The notes beneath the pieces are model-generated. The model was not told where the DNA came from and searched no databases. It saw only the letters and a program-made list of their open reading frames with translations. A stretch of 64,000 nucleotides of DNA from Lepidurus packardi (Eukaryota; Arthropoda; Branchiopoda; Notostraca; Triopsidae), in assembly GCA_023053545.1 (NCBI GenBank), contig JAKZAN010000007.1, positions 5,580,001 to 5,644,000 on the forward strand, given 5' to 3'. Shown here one piece after another: positions 12,622-25,400 of the stretch. The translations under genes and the position numbers were made by a program. Numbering within the stretch: the first letter of the stretch is position 1; each line of letters starts with the position of its first letter.

Positions 12622-13929
12622 CTTTCTGTCCGATTTTAAGAACTGGCGTGGATTTTATTCATGAACGCACGCAGATCTGTTTTTAGTGTATGTAAACAAA
12701 GCCGCACCTTAAGCATTTGCTCATGAAATCCGATTGTTTAAACCGACTAGTTTTTACTATTTAAATTATATCCGAATATTTAAATCGTTTTTTATTATTA
12801 TCGATTAGTATGAAAATCATTAGTTTTTTCTATCGATTATTACTGAAGTCGATTACTTAGCTTTACCGATCACTGCTTATACAGAAACGGTGTTTAGGGG
12901 AAAAGATACTCGCCTCGCTTCAGTCGCGTTCGCGCAGCCGAACATAACGTTTGAAGTTTAATACTTGGTGTCGTGATAAACTGAACGGTTTGGTTGTTTT
13001 TGAGCTAAATCTGGATATCGTACTCTATTTTTAGTTACGTACAACATGCCTGTTGATACACAAACATTAATTTCATTAGTGGAGCTTATGTGTGTTTTGA
13101 GTGTAGTATGTCACTTCAAACGTTTGGGCGTGTAGACGTTACGTTTAAAATAGACGATTTTGTTCAGTTTTCGCTGGACAAGTCGAAACTAGACGCCGCT
13201 GTATGTTTGTCATTTTTGTCGGCTCCAGCTCGCAGTCGTTATCATTATTATTATTTTTTGTGAAAACATGCCGTGCCACGTGGGAGAGTTATATATGGGA
13301 TTTCGGAAACATTGTTTAAAATGTATTAAATAGCTTAATAGAATTGTACAGATCAGGAATAAATAGGTCCATACTCTTTAGATCGCCGTTCATCATCCTA
13401 TTAAGTAATTATTAATACGTCTTAAAAATGTGTGAATCTCTGTGTGGTTAGCCAATGGACAGAAATTTCTTCAAGTATATGCCATTTGCTCCTGAGAGGG
13501 TTAGAAACATGTCGTCCTTATGTTGAATCCTCTTGTGTCTACAGCCAAGACTGTACGACGACCAAGTTTATATAGCTATTGGATTGTGTTTTATCGCTGG
13601 AAGGATTGTGCCAAATCTGGAATTGCACCAATTGAATTGTATCTCTTGGTAACATAATCTGTCACCTGTATATATTAGTTCAAGACCTAACGTCTTAGGT
13701 GCTGTTTGACGTGCTTTCTGGTTTCTGGTTTGGGTATAGAGAAAGAGGAGAAGACTATACTGAACGACCCTAAATAAGATTCTTTGTTGCGTTCACGAAC
13801 CAATCGATCTTCTGGCTGTGAATCTGGTTATGTGCATTTTTTTCCATACAGGCTTCAAACTTATCCTTCATCAATTATGTTAGAAATGGAAGAATTGATT
13901 ATTTAAAGGTTGTGTTTACGTTTGAATTA

Positions 13930-14125
13930 CAGTAGACGCCGCTTATTGTGATCACGTTTGTCCAGCCAATTTTGATTCCAAAAAGCGGTCGATTCTAATA
14001 ACCGATGATCATTGATAAACAGTAAAAAAATTCTCCTAATTCTATAATTCTCTAAAGTGCTCTAAAATTGGATTCCAATAAGCGGCTGATTCTAAAACCG
14101 TTATCATAATAAGCGGCGCCTACTG
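13930..14125. mobile_element. Pogo/Tc1-mariner-type MITE, 196 bp with TA target duplication
   Basis: The element starts CAGTAGACGCCGCTTATT and its reverse complement starts CAGTAGGCGCCGCTTATT. The terminal inverted repeats extend to about 27 bases with three mismatches. TA flanks both ends (13928-13929 and 14126-14127). The ends resemble those of pogo/Tigger-like elements, which begin CAGTA and target TA. Inside are two direct copies of a ~30-bp word (GATTCCAA.AAGCGG..GATTCTAA) at about 13974 and 14071. No transposase is encoded, so it is a non-autonomous element. Confidence 0.85.
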
Positions 14126-14820
14126 TATTAACCCGATATTCTCTTTTGGGTTCGATTTGTTTATTATATGGAAATTTTTTCAGAATTGTGTCGAATTGTA
14201 ACCGGTGTTTCCGCTTCTCCGCTTTTCTTTTCAATTTGTCCTTCCCAAACTCTCTAGTGCTCTAGTGCTCAGTTTTCCAAATCTGTGGAATTTTTTTTCT
14301 TTGACTTTTCTTAGCCCCAAAAATTAGATTCTATGCAAATTAGATGATTTGCTACCGACTGGAATTCCTTATTTTTCTACGAAAATGTTCCCTAAAAAAC
14401 CTAGTTTCAAAAAATATCCTTTTTTGATATACGATTTGTAATTTTTGCAATAAAAATGAAAATTCAGAAAATGTTTACGTTTTTTTCAAAAACTCCGCTA
14501 AAACGGGGTGTGGCCTCCAAAATAGACTAATCCTATTGGTGGACTGGTCCCAAAAGGGGCGTGGCCTTTTTCAGCTGGGGAAAAGCGTTTTCTGGGCTTT
14601 TTTCCATAAGGAATAATGCTGTATCAAGGGGGTCCCCTTCAAAAATCGTCAAAAATTGAGAGCCTCGCCCCTTTCCCTGTTCCCAACTCCCCTGCTCAGT
14701 TTCCTTTCCCCTATATTCGAGCTCAATTTCAAATATGGGAATAGGAACCTTACCGGAAAGGCGTAAGGAACAGGGTCAGGGAGCCGTTTAATATTTATTT
14801 TTTTTTCGACGAAATATAGT

Positions 14821-14890
14821 GCCTCGACCTGGAATCGAACCGAGGACTTCTTGGTCCCCAGTCGTGCGTGTTAGCCACGCGGTCATAGAC
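14821..14890 (-). tRNA. Degenerate tRNA-like segment (pseudogene or tRNA-derived SINE head)
   Basis: Reading the minus strand, there is a D-arm-like CCGCGTGGCTAAC, an anticodon-arm-like GACTGGGGACCAAGAAGTC, and a strong B box (GGTTCGATTCC) with a near-complete T arm. The 5' acceptor strand does not pair with the 3' one (TCGAGGC), and no clean 7-base anticodon loop can be folded. An A-rich stretch follows about 14 bases downstream. This fits a decayed tRNA or a SINE-type head better than a working tRNA. Confidence 0.4.
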
Positions 14891-15557
14891 TATATAAAAC
14901 CTATCTATAGGTTGAACATATATAAGCAGTGTGATCCATGTTTTTTCCATTTATAAAAATATGACGTTTCGCCCACAGCCATATATTCTCTAGAAGTTTG
15001 ACGACCCGCTTATAGCCCTGTATTTTTTAGAAGTTTGCATTATTACTTTTGTATCTTTTTCTATGTATTTTAAATGCAATAAACAATCCTCGGAATTATT
15101 TTGACTTGAAATACGAACTGAGGCCAACATTAAATGAGTTTGCTTTACATTATATTTATTCAAAGCTCACACATGCAATACAATTATCAAACTTTCCATT
15201 TCGCGTTTTTGGGGGGATGAAACGTTCGGGACATGAAAAGGTAGGCGGCAGTGTCTCCAAGCATTCATAGTGTCGGCTCCATACCAGATGCTCCTAAAGG
15301 GTGTTAATACGACAAACCGTTTCATAACAGGGTTATAATATCCACTCCTTGATTGGTACTTTATTGTGACCCTTTGTAAAATACAAGGTTCCCAACATTA
15401 ATTCCTTATGACTTAAAGATTACCCGCTATACAGAAGTTACACAATTGCACACATATTAAGATTGTAATCACAGCATAGTAAATACGCATGTGAGGAACA
15501 TGAAACAAAGACGCCACGCACACACCAAATAAATGCCAGCTACCTCTTAAAATGTCT

Positions 15558-16156
<599 letters not shown>

Positions 16157-16413
16157 TCAATAAACAGCGAATTATCCTGCTGCCTGGCAGCCTACTGTAC
16201 TGTTCACCTAACACGTTAAACACAAAGCCCTCTGGCAATACACCTTGAAAATAGCTTTCTGATTTGGTTGCCAAGAGAAAACGCTCGAAGTTTGAACGCA
16301 AATTTGTTCGTTAAAAGCTTTACATCCTGGTTCAGGATTGGCTGCATTCGCGCACGTACTGCTTGTATTAACATTCGCAGTACGAGCTAATAAAAATACA
16401 AACATGTAGTTAT

Positions 16414-17679
16414 TTAAATTACAAATAAAAATTTATTCATCCAAATCCTATACCGATCAATAAGCCACAGATCCAGCTTGCTCCTTCGGGTTTCTAGCCA
16501 TGTCATTTCCCTTTGATACAATAGAATTTTCCATTCTCCCACCAAAGCATTTTCACTGAAAAATAGAGACCTAAATACAATAAAATTTTCCTTACTGGGA
16601 TCTGCCCGCAAAAGGTTCTCAATCACAAATTGTTTATGTTGCCATAACGCTTCATGGCCTTCATAAGTTTTCAACAGCTCTTCCACGAACTGCAACTCAG
16701 TGAAGAGTAAGCCAATAAATATGTCATTTTTTATGCAACAGCAAATGGCATCTTTCTTTTCACAGGAATCCCATATTGTCGACTTCATTTCGTACGACAA
16801 GACGTAGGGTAGACACGTGTTCCCACACTTTCTTGACTTGAATAGCAAAAACTGCCTGAATTGCAAGCCACTGTAGTCCGATACATGCGCGGAGCACCAA
16901 GAATCCATGTACAATAACTCGTTAAATAAACAGGCATCAAAGTTCTCTTTGACTAGCAGAAAATCAAAGCTCCATTGCCTGTGATGCCACGCATGGTAAT
17001 TACTGGGTGACTGACTGGCAGCTTTATTGCATAACACTAGTTCAGTTTTTAAATCAACCGGTGTATCTTGCTGACGCAAATACTTAATTAGCCAGCGCCG
17101 ATGAGCGAAAGCTTCAGCACACTTGGGCTTTCTTGACACAACCAAAAGTGTTAGCTGAAAATCATACTGCAAGCCGTTCATCTTGCTACAGAATATGAGT
17201 TCCTTGCGACAGTTCCAAAACGTAAGAAAGTCAGGCATCAAAAGTAGTGCTGTGCGTGTACAAGCTTCTAATTTAGCCGTGTCATTAACAGGCATCTTTT
17301 TCCAGCCTAAAATTTAGCTAATGCCTATTTCTGTAATAAATTAATGCAATCAAATCACCTTCTTTTCCCCAACGACTCCTGTACCCATTGCATAGTTTAT
17401 AGGCGTAGGCAAATAAAGACTTCACGGCCCAAGCTTCCAAACCAAGACAGTTACCTTCTTGTATAACAGGAGAACGATTCTGAGACTCCAGCTTGGGCAA
17501 AATGTCAAACTCCTCTCTGCATCGGTTTTACATGGGATACACGATAGGTTAAATCTTGAATTCATTGAATGGAAAGGAAGTTTTGCATAACTATATACTT
17601 ACAATGGGCCCTTTTGTAAAGCTTTTGTCAACTGCGCAATAACCCGTTCTTCCATTCCAAAAGTTTCTATTTTCATCAT
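16414..17679 (-). CDS. PTAR1: Protein prenyltransferase alpha-subunit repeat protein 1
   Basis: Three exons (17679-17603, 17516-17359, 17306-16414) give about 375 residues. The start MMKIETFGMEERVI lies in a different frame from the longest local ORF. It was chosen because it joins in phase to exon 2 (EEFDILPKLE...RSPV, matching the human N-terminal region) and keeps human spacing. Prenyltransferase alpha repeats are visible: LMPDFLTFWNCRKELI, AEAFAHRRWLIKYL, NYHAWHHRQWSFDF, HVSDYSGLQFRQFLL and GHEALWQHKQFVI. PTAR1 is the alpha subunit of geranylgeranyltransferase type III, which pairs with the RabGGTase beta subunit and modifies the SNARE Ykt6. The C-terminus ends in YRIWM..., matching the human YRKWL end. 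The coding part of the large exon is intronless. Confidence 0.9.
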
Positions 17680-19067
17680 TACATGAAACCTCTAGTCCAA
17701 CTAGACTTGACACATGCCAAAGCACAACAACAAATAACTCTACCGTCTGATGTGGGTAAAAGGCAACGAAATGCGAAAAGATCATGCTAAACGGCGACGC
17801 ACGAAATCTGTGTAACGCTGTAAAATGTGAAACTATAACTTGAGAGAAAGTGTATGCTAAGTATTCAAATGATACTTAAAAAAAATATATATATATATAT
17901 ATTTTTAACCAAACCTATCTTAACCTAATTTACCCTAACCTTTTACAACCTAATCGGATTTAGGATAAATATAAGTTAAATGTAGCTTAATATATTACCT
18001 TTTTAAGTAACTTAACATAAAAATTATTTACTTAGAGACAAATTAAACACTTTTTTGATACCTGGGAACCTCAAATTGAGTTAAAAGACTCCAATTTGGG
18101 CTGTCAGTAAACGCGAAATGGCTGTTTTGCGTCTAGGCCGCTAGTGAATGAGATAACTGTTTCAAGCTTCGTTGCGCATTTTCTCAGCACCTTCTATCGT
18201 TGCTGCGGCGAATATTAAATGGACCATTTTCCAATTCAGCACCACGCCTTCTTATGGCAGGTTTGGTGCTTTGCTTGCACTAGTGCAAATGTGGATCTAT
18301 TAAACTTGTATTCGTAGCTTTTCACCGGTTTGCTCGAGCTCCTATACGGAGAGAGCAGTTGCCGAGCGAACACAGACGATAAACCAGAACAACTCTACAT
18401 TTGATGGGTAGCGTCTGAATGTACGGAATGGACTGTATACTTTCTTATCAGGGATGAAATGCTGGCTGGTGGTTTCAGACGGACTTTAGCGTTGAATTAG
18501 AATAGAGGTTTATTGAATATCGAATAATACTTGACAACAGAAGGATAACAAACAAGAAAAGGGGGTCACACTTGGGTGCAGAATTACACCTCTCTGTTGT
18601 CTACCGCAACTCGTTGCTACTGGAATTCACGGAAGAATATCTCGGATCCTTGATCCCCACTCTTTCACACTCAACTTCTCTCTTGCGACTCAGCACTGGC
18701 TACTGACTACTTACTACTGACTAAGGGGTCACGTCTTCTCCTACTACTTGTCCTCCTATTTTGCTTGGTTCGCACCAACAAGCGTCTACAGCGACAAAAA
18801 CAGAGAATAAAATTTGCCGAAACATTGATTTATAGCTTTGCACAAAATACAAAAATGTACGCACTAACACAGTTTTAAAATACTATTATCATGCCCCAAG
18901 ATCTTGTGCCTTATTGTATACTTAACGAAGGACTGCGGGTCGTGTTGAGACGGTGCTTTTCTGGACGGAATAAACATTGTACAGTCCTAATTAGAAAAAA
19001 GATTTAAAAAATGATAATCCCAACCCCTTCACCTCTACAGTAATTACAACTTCATCACAATTCAAGT
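17680..19067. other. Intergenic region between PTAR1 start and furin stop
   Basis: No gene is recognised. A TA dinucleotide repeat lies at about 17885-17902. It is followed by a stretch rich in TTAACCTAA-like words (17905-17990). The last few hundred bases are probably furin 3' UTR; I saw no AATAAA on the minus strand close to the furin stop. Confidence 0.5.
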
Positions 19068-19405
19068 TCACATATCCTCTTCGCTTCCATCCATTTCTAC
19101 CCCAAGTGTTAAGGGTGGGTCAAGGGCAACGTTGTCATCTTTGAACTCTTTCACCTTGTTTCTTCTTCCTATCCCGACAATATTATGGTATCGGAATCCT
19201 GACACTTTGTGTGAGCTTTTTCTACAACAGGAAGCCGTACAAGAACTGCCACAGCCCCCTTTGCTGCAAGCAATATAAGCCGCCAATGCTACTACCAAAG
19301 CCACATGAAACGCCAAGGCCAATTGAAGGGCCAAGGACCATTTGTCAGTACTCGCTAATTGTGCCAAAAGGTTTTTTGGTTGGCAATACCTCTCGGGGGT
19401 GGAAC
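19068..19405 (-). CDS. FURIN: Furin last exon: transmembrane helix and cytosolic sorting tail
   Basis: Residues 826-937. The hydrophobic stretch 848-871 is followed by a Cys-rich juxtamembrane patch (C872, C877, C881, C885, C886), plausible for palmitoylation. The tail has Y898-HNI, a YXX-phi endocytosis motif at the place of human YKGL. It ends DGSEEDM, a casein-kinase-2-type acidic cluster like human SDSEEDE, which binds PACS-1 for return to the trans-Golgi. The stop is at 19068-19070. Confidence 0.93.
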
Positions 19406-22400
19406 CTACACGAAGTCAAAGATTACTTTGAAATCGCTTTTATACGTTACACGTATTTACCTCGATTGTGCAGCACGCGCAAATCTGCATCCGGGTGACA
19501 CGCTAGGCAATCGTAATCGTTAGGTCCGCCGCATAGTAAGCATGAATAATGACACGGAAGGCAAATACTGTTTTGTTGTCCGCTTGCCATTGTCAAATTC
19601 GAAACAAACGTCGAATCCGGACACGAACGTAAGCACGAGTTTTCCGTTAAGTGGAATGACGGTTCACAGGCTACAAGAGAGAGAAAAACAGGGCAATTAA
19701 CTAAGGCTGTCAGTTAAACTCCATCACGTTCCCACACTTGGAATTGCTTGCTTTATGATTCATAAGAACATAAGACTCTGATACATGCACAAGCGCTTAT
19801 AGCAAATCATGCCACAAATAAGCAGGCTACATCCGTACGTGTATCATTCCATGAAATGTTAATAAGGTGCAAAGGTAATGGTAGGTAATGGTGGAAATGG
19901 GGACTCACCGACACCAGAAGTGCGAAGTAAGGGGCGTAAAAAATTCCCGTGCCTTGGCTCAAGAAGGTAATATGCCCAACGAATTTTGCCTGCCTAAAAA
20001 TGGTTTTACACATAAAGAGAGCCCCCTCCCACACATACACGCAAACGGTGTTACCCATTCTTGTTGAAAACCACCACTTTAGACTGTAAGTTCACCTATA
20101 AAACGTTTTACGAAATAAACCACAACCATACTTCTTGTGTCCTACAACCCGCTACGCCCAACCCAATAACCCTAACCTCTAAATTCAGAGCGATTTATCT
20201 TTATCGGTTAGTTGACTATAGAGTGTAACAGGACCTGAATTCAAACTGCACGTTCTATTCACGATGATCATACGCAACCTTTGTACAAAACACGGTAGGC
20301 ATCAGACATTCATACCAACCACGCCCACTTTCATCCCCACATCCGATGCTTTTTTTTTAAATCTCTTGGCCCGCAATCTATCGAAGGGCCTCGGACAATA
20401 ACACAATAAAAACGTAAAAGTCAATATTTTACTCGCAAAGAATAGTCTGGGACGAGGACAAGGAGAATCATTTGACATAAATTAAGAAACGCAAGAAACT
20501 GTAGGAGAGTACTACAGTCATAAAAGAGGGAGCCAAATGACAGTTGTCTCCTGTTCTAGGAGACGATCACTAATACTGTTAACAAAGGTACAAATAGAAC
20601 CTGAACTTAACTGGGCCAACTCGCTCGTACGGAAGAGGAGCCTTTAATGAACAATCTTGCGGTAGCTAAAGGCATTGGGAACTACTGAACCAAATTTGAT
20701 CTTTTTCTTAAAGCTGTGGAAAAAGCGGAATCATTCTTTGATATAAAACGAGGTAAATTGAGCTTCTTTGTGGTACAAGAAAGGAACGTAATTTCAGCCA
20801 GGGCGGGAAGTGCACAGAAATTGAGCAACAAACGCAAAACGGATCCAAATGTAACAACATGGCGAAAGAGGAATTATAAAAAAAAAGAAAGCAAAATTAA
20901 AAACGGTAGCTGTTTGAATCCCGTGGCCAAGTTTGTTTAGCTACTCATCGGTATTCGCTGCCGAAAGTCACGGGACATGGAAAAGTAGTTTGACTGGAAA
21001 CGCGAGACTTGAATTCTCAGAAATACAGCACACACGCCTATTTTACACTATACACAAGGACCCGCGAACCACAATGATGTTCGTCCTCCCTTTTAGAAAA
21101 ATCGGCATCACCTCTCATGTCGGCCAGCAACGATTGCACCCACAAAGCTTATGTTTCAGTGTCGCTCGACACAAGACATACAAACGTACCGGTTTATATA
21201 AATTACCATTGCAAACTGAATTCTATGTGAGTGTGCGGAAGCCTCTTTGGAGTAAAAAACGACAGGCAGTTATCATATCCTTTAGACTTCTGTTCCTTAA
21301 CTGCATCATTACGCTTGTCAAAAGAGTAGCCCACAACAAATGAACACTATTTTCGAGGCAGGGCGGCAAAAATAGGCTGACAGAAAAGGATAAGAAATAT
21401 CCAATGGGTTGCACTACATGCTTACACTTAAAAAAGCTTTCTTTGGTCACGGATTGTAACTGTAAAATGTCTTTCTCTCTTCTTTTTTCGAACCTTAAAT
21501 TAAAATGGATTCACCCAAAACGGGAGTCAATTCAGTATCTTTTTAGCTCAGTTCGCCCATATTCAGAAGGAAGTTTGATAGTTTTTAACTCTTGAGGTAT
21601 AGAACAAGGAATGCTATATGAGAATTGTTGACAATCTCCTTGCGTTGGCATATTATCGTACGGCTTACGCGATGGCTCAGACACAACATGGAGGGGCAAT
21701 AAAATATAAACGTAACTAAAATAAATACAAGATACCCCTCATTTGACTGCCTGGCTTTTAATACGATCGTTTTTAAGGTAAATCGTCCGCAACCCTCTCT
21801 TCTCTCCCCCTCTATATTACGTCAAGCTTGGGTTAAGTGACTCAAGTAAAATTGAGACTAATTCCCCTGCAACTACCGTGGTCGCCATAATTGTCTGGCA
21901 CTTACCAACGATAATGTGCAAGCAAGGTAAGTTATAAATGACCCACCTAAACACTGGCGTCCCGGTTCCGACCACTCCACACAGCCAGATATACTGGAGG
22001 GCGTGGTTGCAGAAGCAGCAGAACTAGATATAGGCGGCGGAGCTTCTGTTTGCAAAGGCGTGGAAAAGAGCGGCTTAGCGGGGACTTCTTGGGCTGGTTT
22101 CATGTCAAGCAGCATCTGCAGGTCGTCCACAGAAGCCCGGAAACCTTCCACGTTTTGGTGTATATCTTTCCCCTTTTCAACCGTCTCAGATCCATCATCC
22201 TCTGTGGCTGCTCTTTGAATGGCATCAGGAGACTCCTTGGTCCCGTAGATGACCACATTCCATTCTGATAACGTGGCTGTATAAGACAAAAAAAATAAAT
22301 AATTAATCCGATTTCCTCTTCGGTTGACTACGGTAAACAAACCATGCAGTGAAAGTGAACCCCATGCGAAATCGTGTAAAAAATAATTGAAACTCGTATC

Positions 22401-25400
22401 CTTTTTACTACATAAGGCTACGTAGCTTGAGGCAGATTGTTCTTGCTGCATTCCAACATCCAATATGCGTAAGTGAATGTGGCAAGTATTACTTCAACAC
22501 AATATTTTCACGCAAAACTGCTACTATCGATACATGCTTATCTCATGAGAAAAGGGGGTTACTGCACACCAAAAAGGAAAAAGTGGTCAAGAGAAAGAGA
22601 TTCCCCAATTAAGGAGAAAGATGGTTTTTGGTACACTGGAACGGCGCTACAATACAGACTGTAAAAGAACTAAGTAAACAAAAGGCAGTCGTGCGTTTTT
22701 CTTTTTTTTCCCCGGTACGGCAAAATGATGAGTTGCAGAGAAGCTTGCCTTTTGGTCGGAGGGCGGATTCATGTCTGCCTTGTGAAACGTTAGCCTTAAC
22801 ACGCATCGGGGGCTGAGCTTGCGGGGGCGAAGTGAGGGTTACATTACGAAAGAACGGGGTACGCGGCGGAGGGGCTACGGCGGGAACGGCTTTGACAAAA
22901 CCTTTGGGTGGGTGTAAATCCACCCAAAGCGGCGAAAAAGATGACGTATAGGTAAGGACGGGTGAAGGAGTGAAAGCAGGGAGCGATTTCTGGGAATTAG
23001 AAGCAGATGGTTTCTGCATCTGATGGTGCTGCTGACGGCTGGAAGAGATAAGTTTGTCACTAGGACTCAAGGCAAAAGGCGTGTTAGAAGGAAGAGGCGT
23101 GGCCCGCGTAGACGAAGAAGAATGGGAAGTTGGAGCCGACCTCACAGAACGCCCAGGATCAGTTGTTGTTCCATAGATTTTCAAGGACCACTCATGTAGC
23201 GTGGCGCGACCTACAAATGTGTTCCCACCGTCACCACAGAAACGGAGCAAAGTCCCACACCGACACAAAACAAAAGAAACAACATCCCCCAGTCAGGTTA
23301 CTTTACCAACAACCATTATCAGCTTGCCCCAACCATGTTCCCAAGGGAAGTCTCAATCATGTTAAAACGGAAAGGCAAAGATTTCAACCGGACGCCAATT
23401 ACAAACATGAAAGAGACTCTCCCGCAACCAGTTCTTTTTTTTAAGGAGATTAGTGTTCCTGACTTTCATAATGCAGACGCACGCATAACCGCGTCATCAT
23501 CGTTCAGTATGCAAATTACGCTAGCAAAAGCTCTTTCCTTTTCGCTTAGAAATTCAAATGCTACGTCGTTTGTGCGGTATACTCTCGGAAGTTTGAATAA
23601 ACAGAGAAAACCTTACCCAAAAACCGCCCCTCATTGTGAATTTCCAAGCTCCATACGCCGACTGGCCGCTCGCCCCAGAAATGGACCGACATGAAAGGCC
23701 AAGAATGAAAGCCATTCCGAGATGAATCGTGAGGTCTTAGAGCCAGAAGCGTCGATTTTGTACCAGACGGGGATTGCAGAAATATCTGCAAGTCCCCACG
23801 ACTTACTGCCGCTAGCGTAATGCGAGCCTGCAAAAGCAAAAGAAATACACAGAATGTCAGCACGTTCTGAAGTCAATGAAAATCATAAAAAAGAGAACGA
23901 TCTATTCTCGGTTGATGAATTATTTCTAGGAAAAAAATGGAACTGGTACCTGTACATGTTCCATGAAATTCACTTCTTGACAACCCGTAACTAACAACTG
24001 TAAAGTGACTTGACTTTTGGCAGGTATAAGTCTAGAGGAATACATTTTTACAAATGTGTTATATTAAAAAGTTACGCTTATCTAATAGTCGCATTATACT
24101 TGTTGGTATCAGAAGCTCGGATTTCGCAATGCTGTTGGGGAGGAACTGTGACCCATTGTCGCGCTAACCTCACCATGGCGGCGGAATCCATGAGTCCATA
24201 CCCAAAGGAATGAGAGACGTTCCGTCCTACGCCATTAGTTTGCCAATCATCCGCTTTGAGATTGGCCGGTTTGGCAGACCGCACTACAATATGTTGCATG
24301 TCTCTCCACGTGAGATCTCGGTTGGCCTGCAACGCCAAGGCGCAAATGGCAGCTGCGAGAGGCGCTGACGCGGAAGTTCCGGTGTGGGATGCTGTGCAAG
24401 AATGGTGCAAATCCGTTGTGACAATCTGCTTCTCGCCAGCGGAACCGCTGCTGTAGGTGGTAGCTAGCGTCGAGCTGCACGCTTCCGAGTACCAGGGTAC
24501 AAACCCATTCTCCGTGGCCGAGGAAATCGACAAAGTCCAAATGGAATTTGTGTAGCCATCACAATTGCAGTTGTCATGGTCGCGCCCGCCGTTTCCTGAG
24601 GCCCACACGAAAATAGAGCCTTTGCCCCCGCGACCCTAAGTTCAAATCATAAAATGAAACGCCAACATTTCAGCATTATGCTACTTCCTCCGTAAGCAAA
24701 AAATGCGAGTTTATTTCTCAGAAAGAAGCTAGAAGAATCACAAAATCTGAGACTTGAATGCCCTAAAAGCATTTTGAGGATGAAGCATTTACTCAGAGCG
24801 AATCCTGCACTTGTCATGGTCCAGCTTTATATACGCTCGACTTGTCCGTCCTAACTCAGAATAGGCTGGACCCTGAACGGATAAAAAAGCTTTTTTTTTT
24901 TCTCACAGACAAACACGAAAAAAAGTAAAGAAACTGGGGAGGCAACTGCAGTTTTGGTAATCGGGACGAGTGCCCCGAGGATCCTTCCGAGTGTCCTCGA
25001 CATGAGCGCTGAAGAGGACATGGGACACTCGCCAACATTTGTTTCCTCAGCTTTTTTAAAGGACCATGTGCAGAAAAGGCAACCGAAAATATTGCTGATA
25101 AGCAAGAACACCCACTCCCAATAATGAAGCGTGCAGCAATAATTTTCCCAGGTTATGACTACGTTCTCTTTAATAAGATGCTTACTCCGGCATGAAAAAA
25201 TCGAAACAAAAAATAAATAAATAAAAAGGGAACAAAAATCACTTTAAAGGCTCAATTTGGCGTCTCGTTAATTCCGGTATTTCTTTTTTGTCTATGAAAT
25301 TCACACTAGCATCCAAAATTCGCAATAAGAAGTAAAAAGAAATGCCCTTTACCGGTGTTTAAGCCACAAAACCAATGAAATCCACAGGGTGTTATTCTAA

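Larger units (their letters stand above)
12622..15557. other. Gene-poor region upstream of C1orf43 and downstream of NUDT2
   Basis: I recognise no gene in these 2.9 kb. The region holds a MITE (13930-14125), a tRNA-like segment (14821-14890) and AT-rich stretches with repeated ATCGATTA words (12790-12860). At 14500-14570 there are two GC-box/KLF-like sites (CGGGGTGTGGCC and GGGGCGTGGCC) flanking an ATTGG (inverted CCAAT) motif. A small ORF at 13047-13136 (+) begins MPVDTQTLISLVEL and has a GTATGT donor-like site inside; I cannot show that it is used. TTTATT at about 15358 reads AATAAA on the minus strand and may be the NUDT2 polyadenylation signal. Confidence 0.5.

Noticed and set aside
13047..13136. 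29-codon ORF MPVDTQTLISLVEL... as a micropeptide or first exon
   Set aside because: The length is within chance, and no partner exon or homologue was recognised, so it is mentioned only in the intergenic entry.
17591..17785. 64-codon ORF MIFSHFVAFY... considered as the PTAR1 N-terminus
   Set aside because: It does not resemble PTAR1 and does not join exon 2 in phase. The other frame (MMKIETFGMEERVI...) does both.
22003..22268. Plus-strand ORFs of 71-72 codons over furin exon b
   Set aside because: They are antisense shadows of the exon, with no splice or family support.
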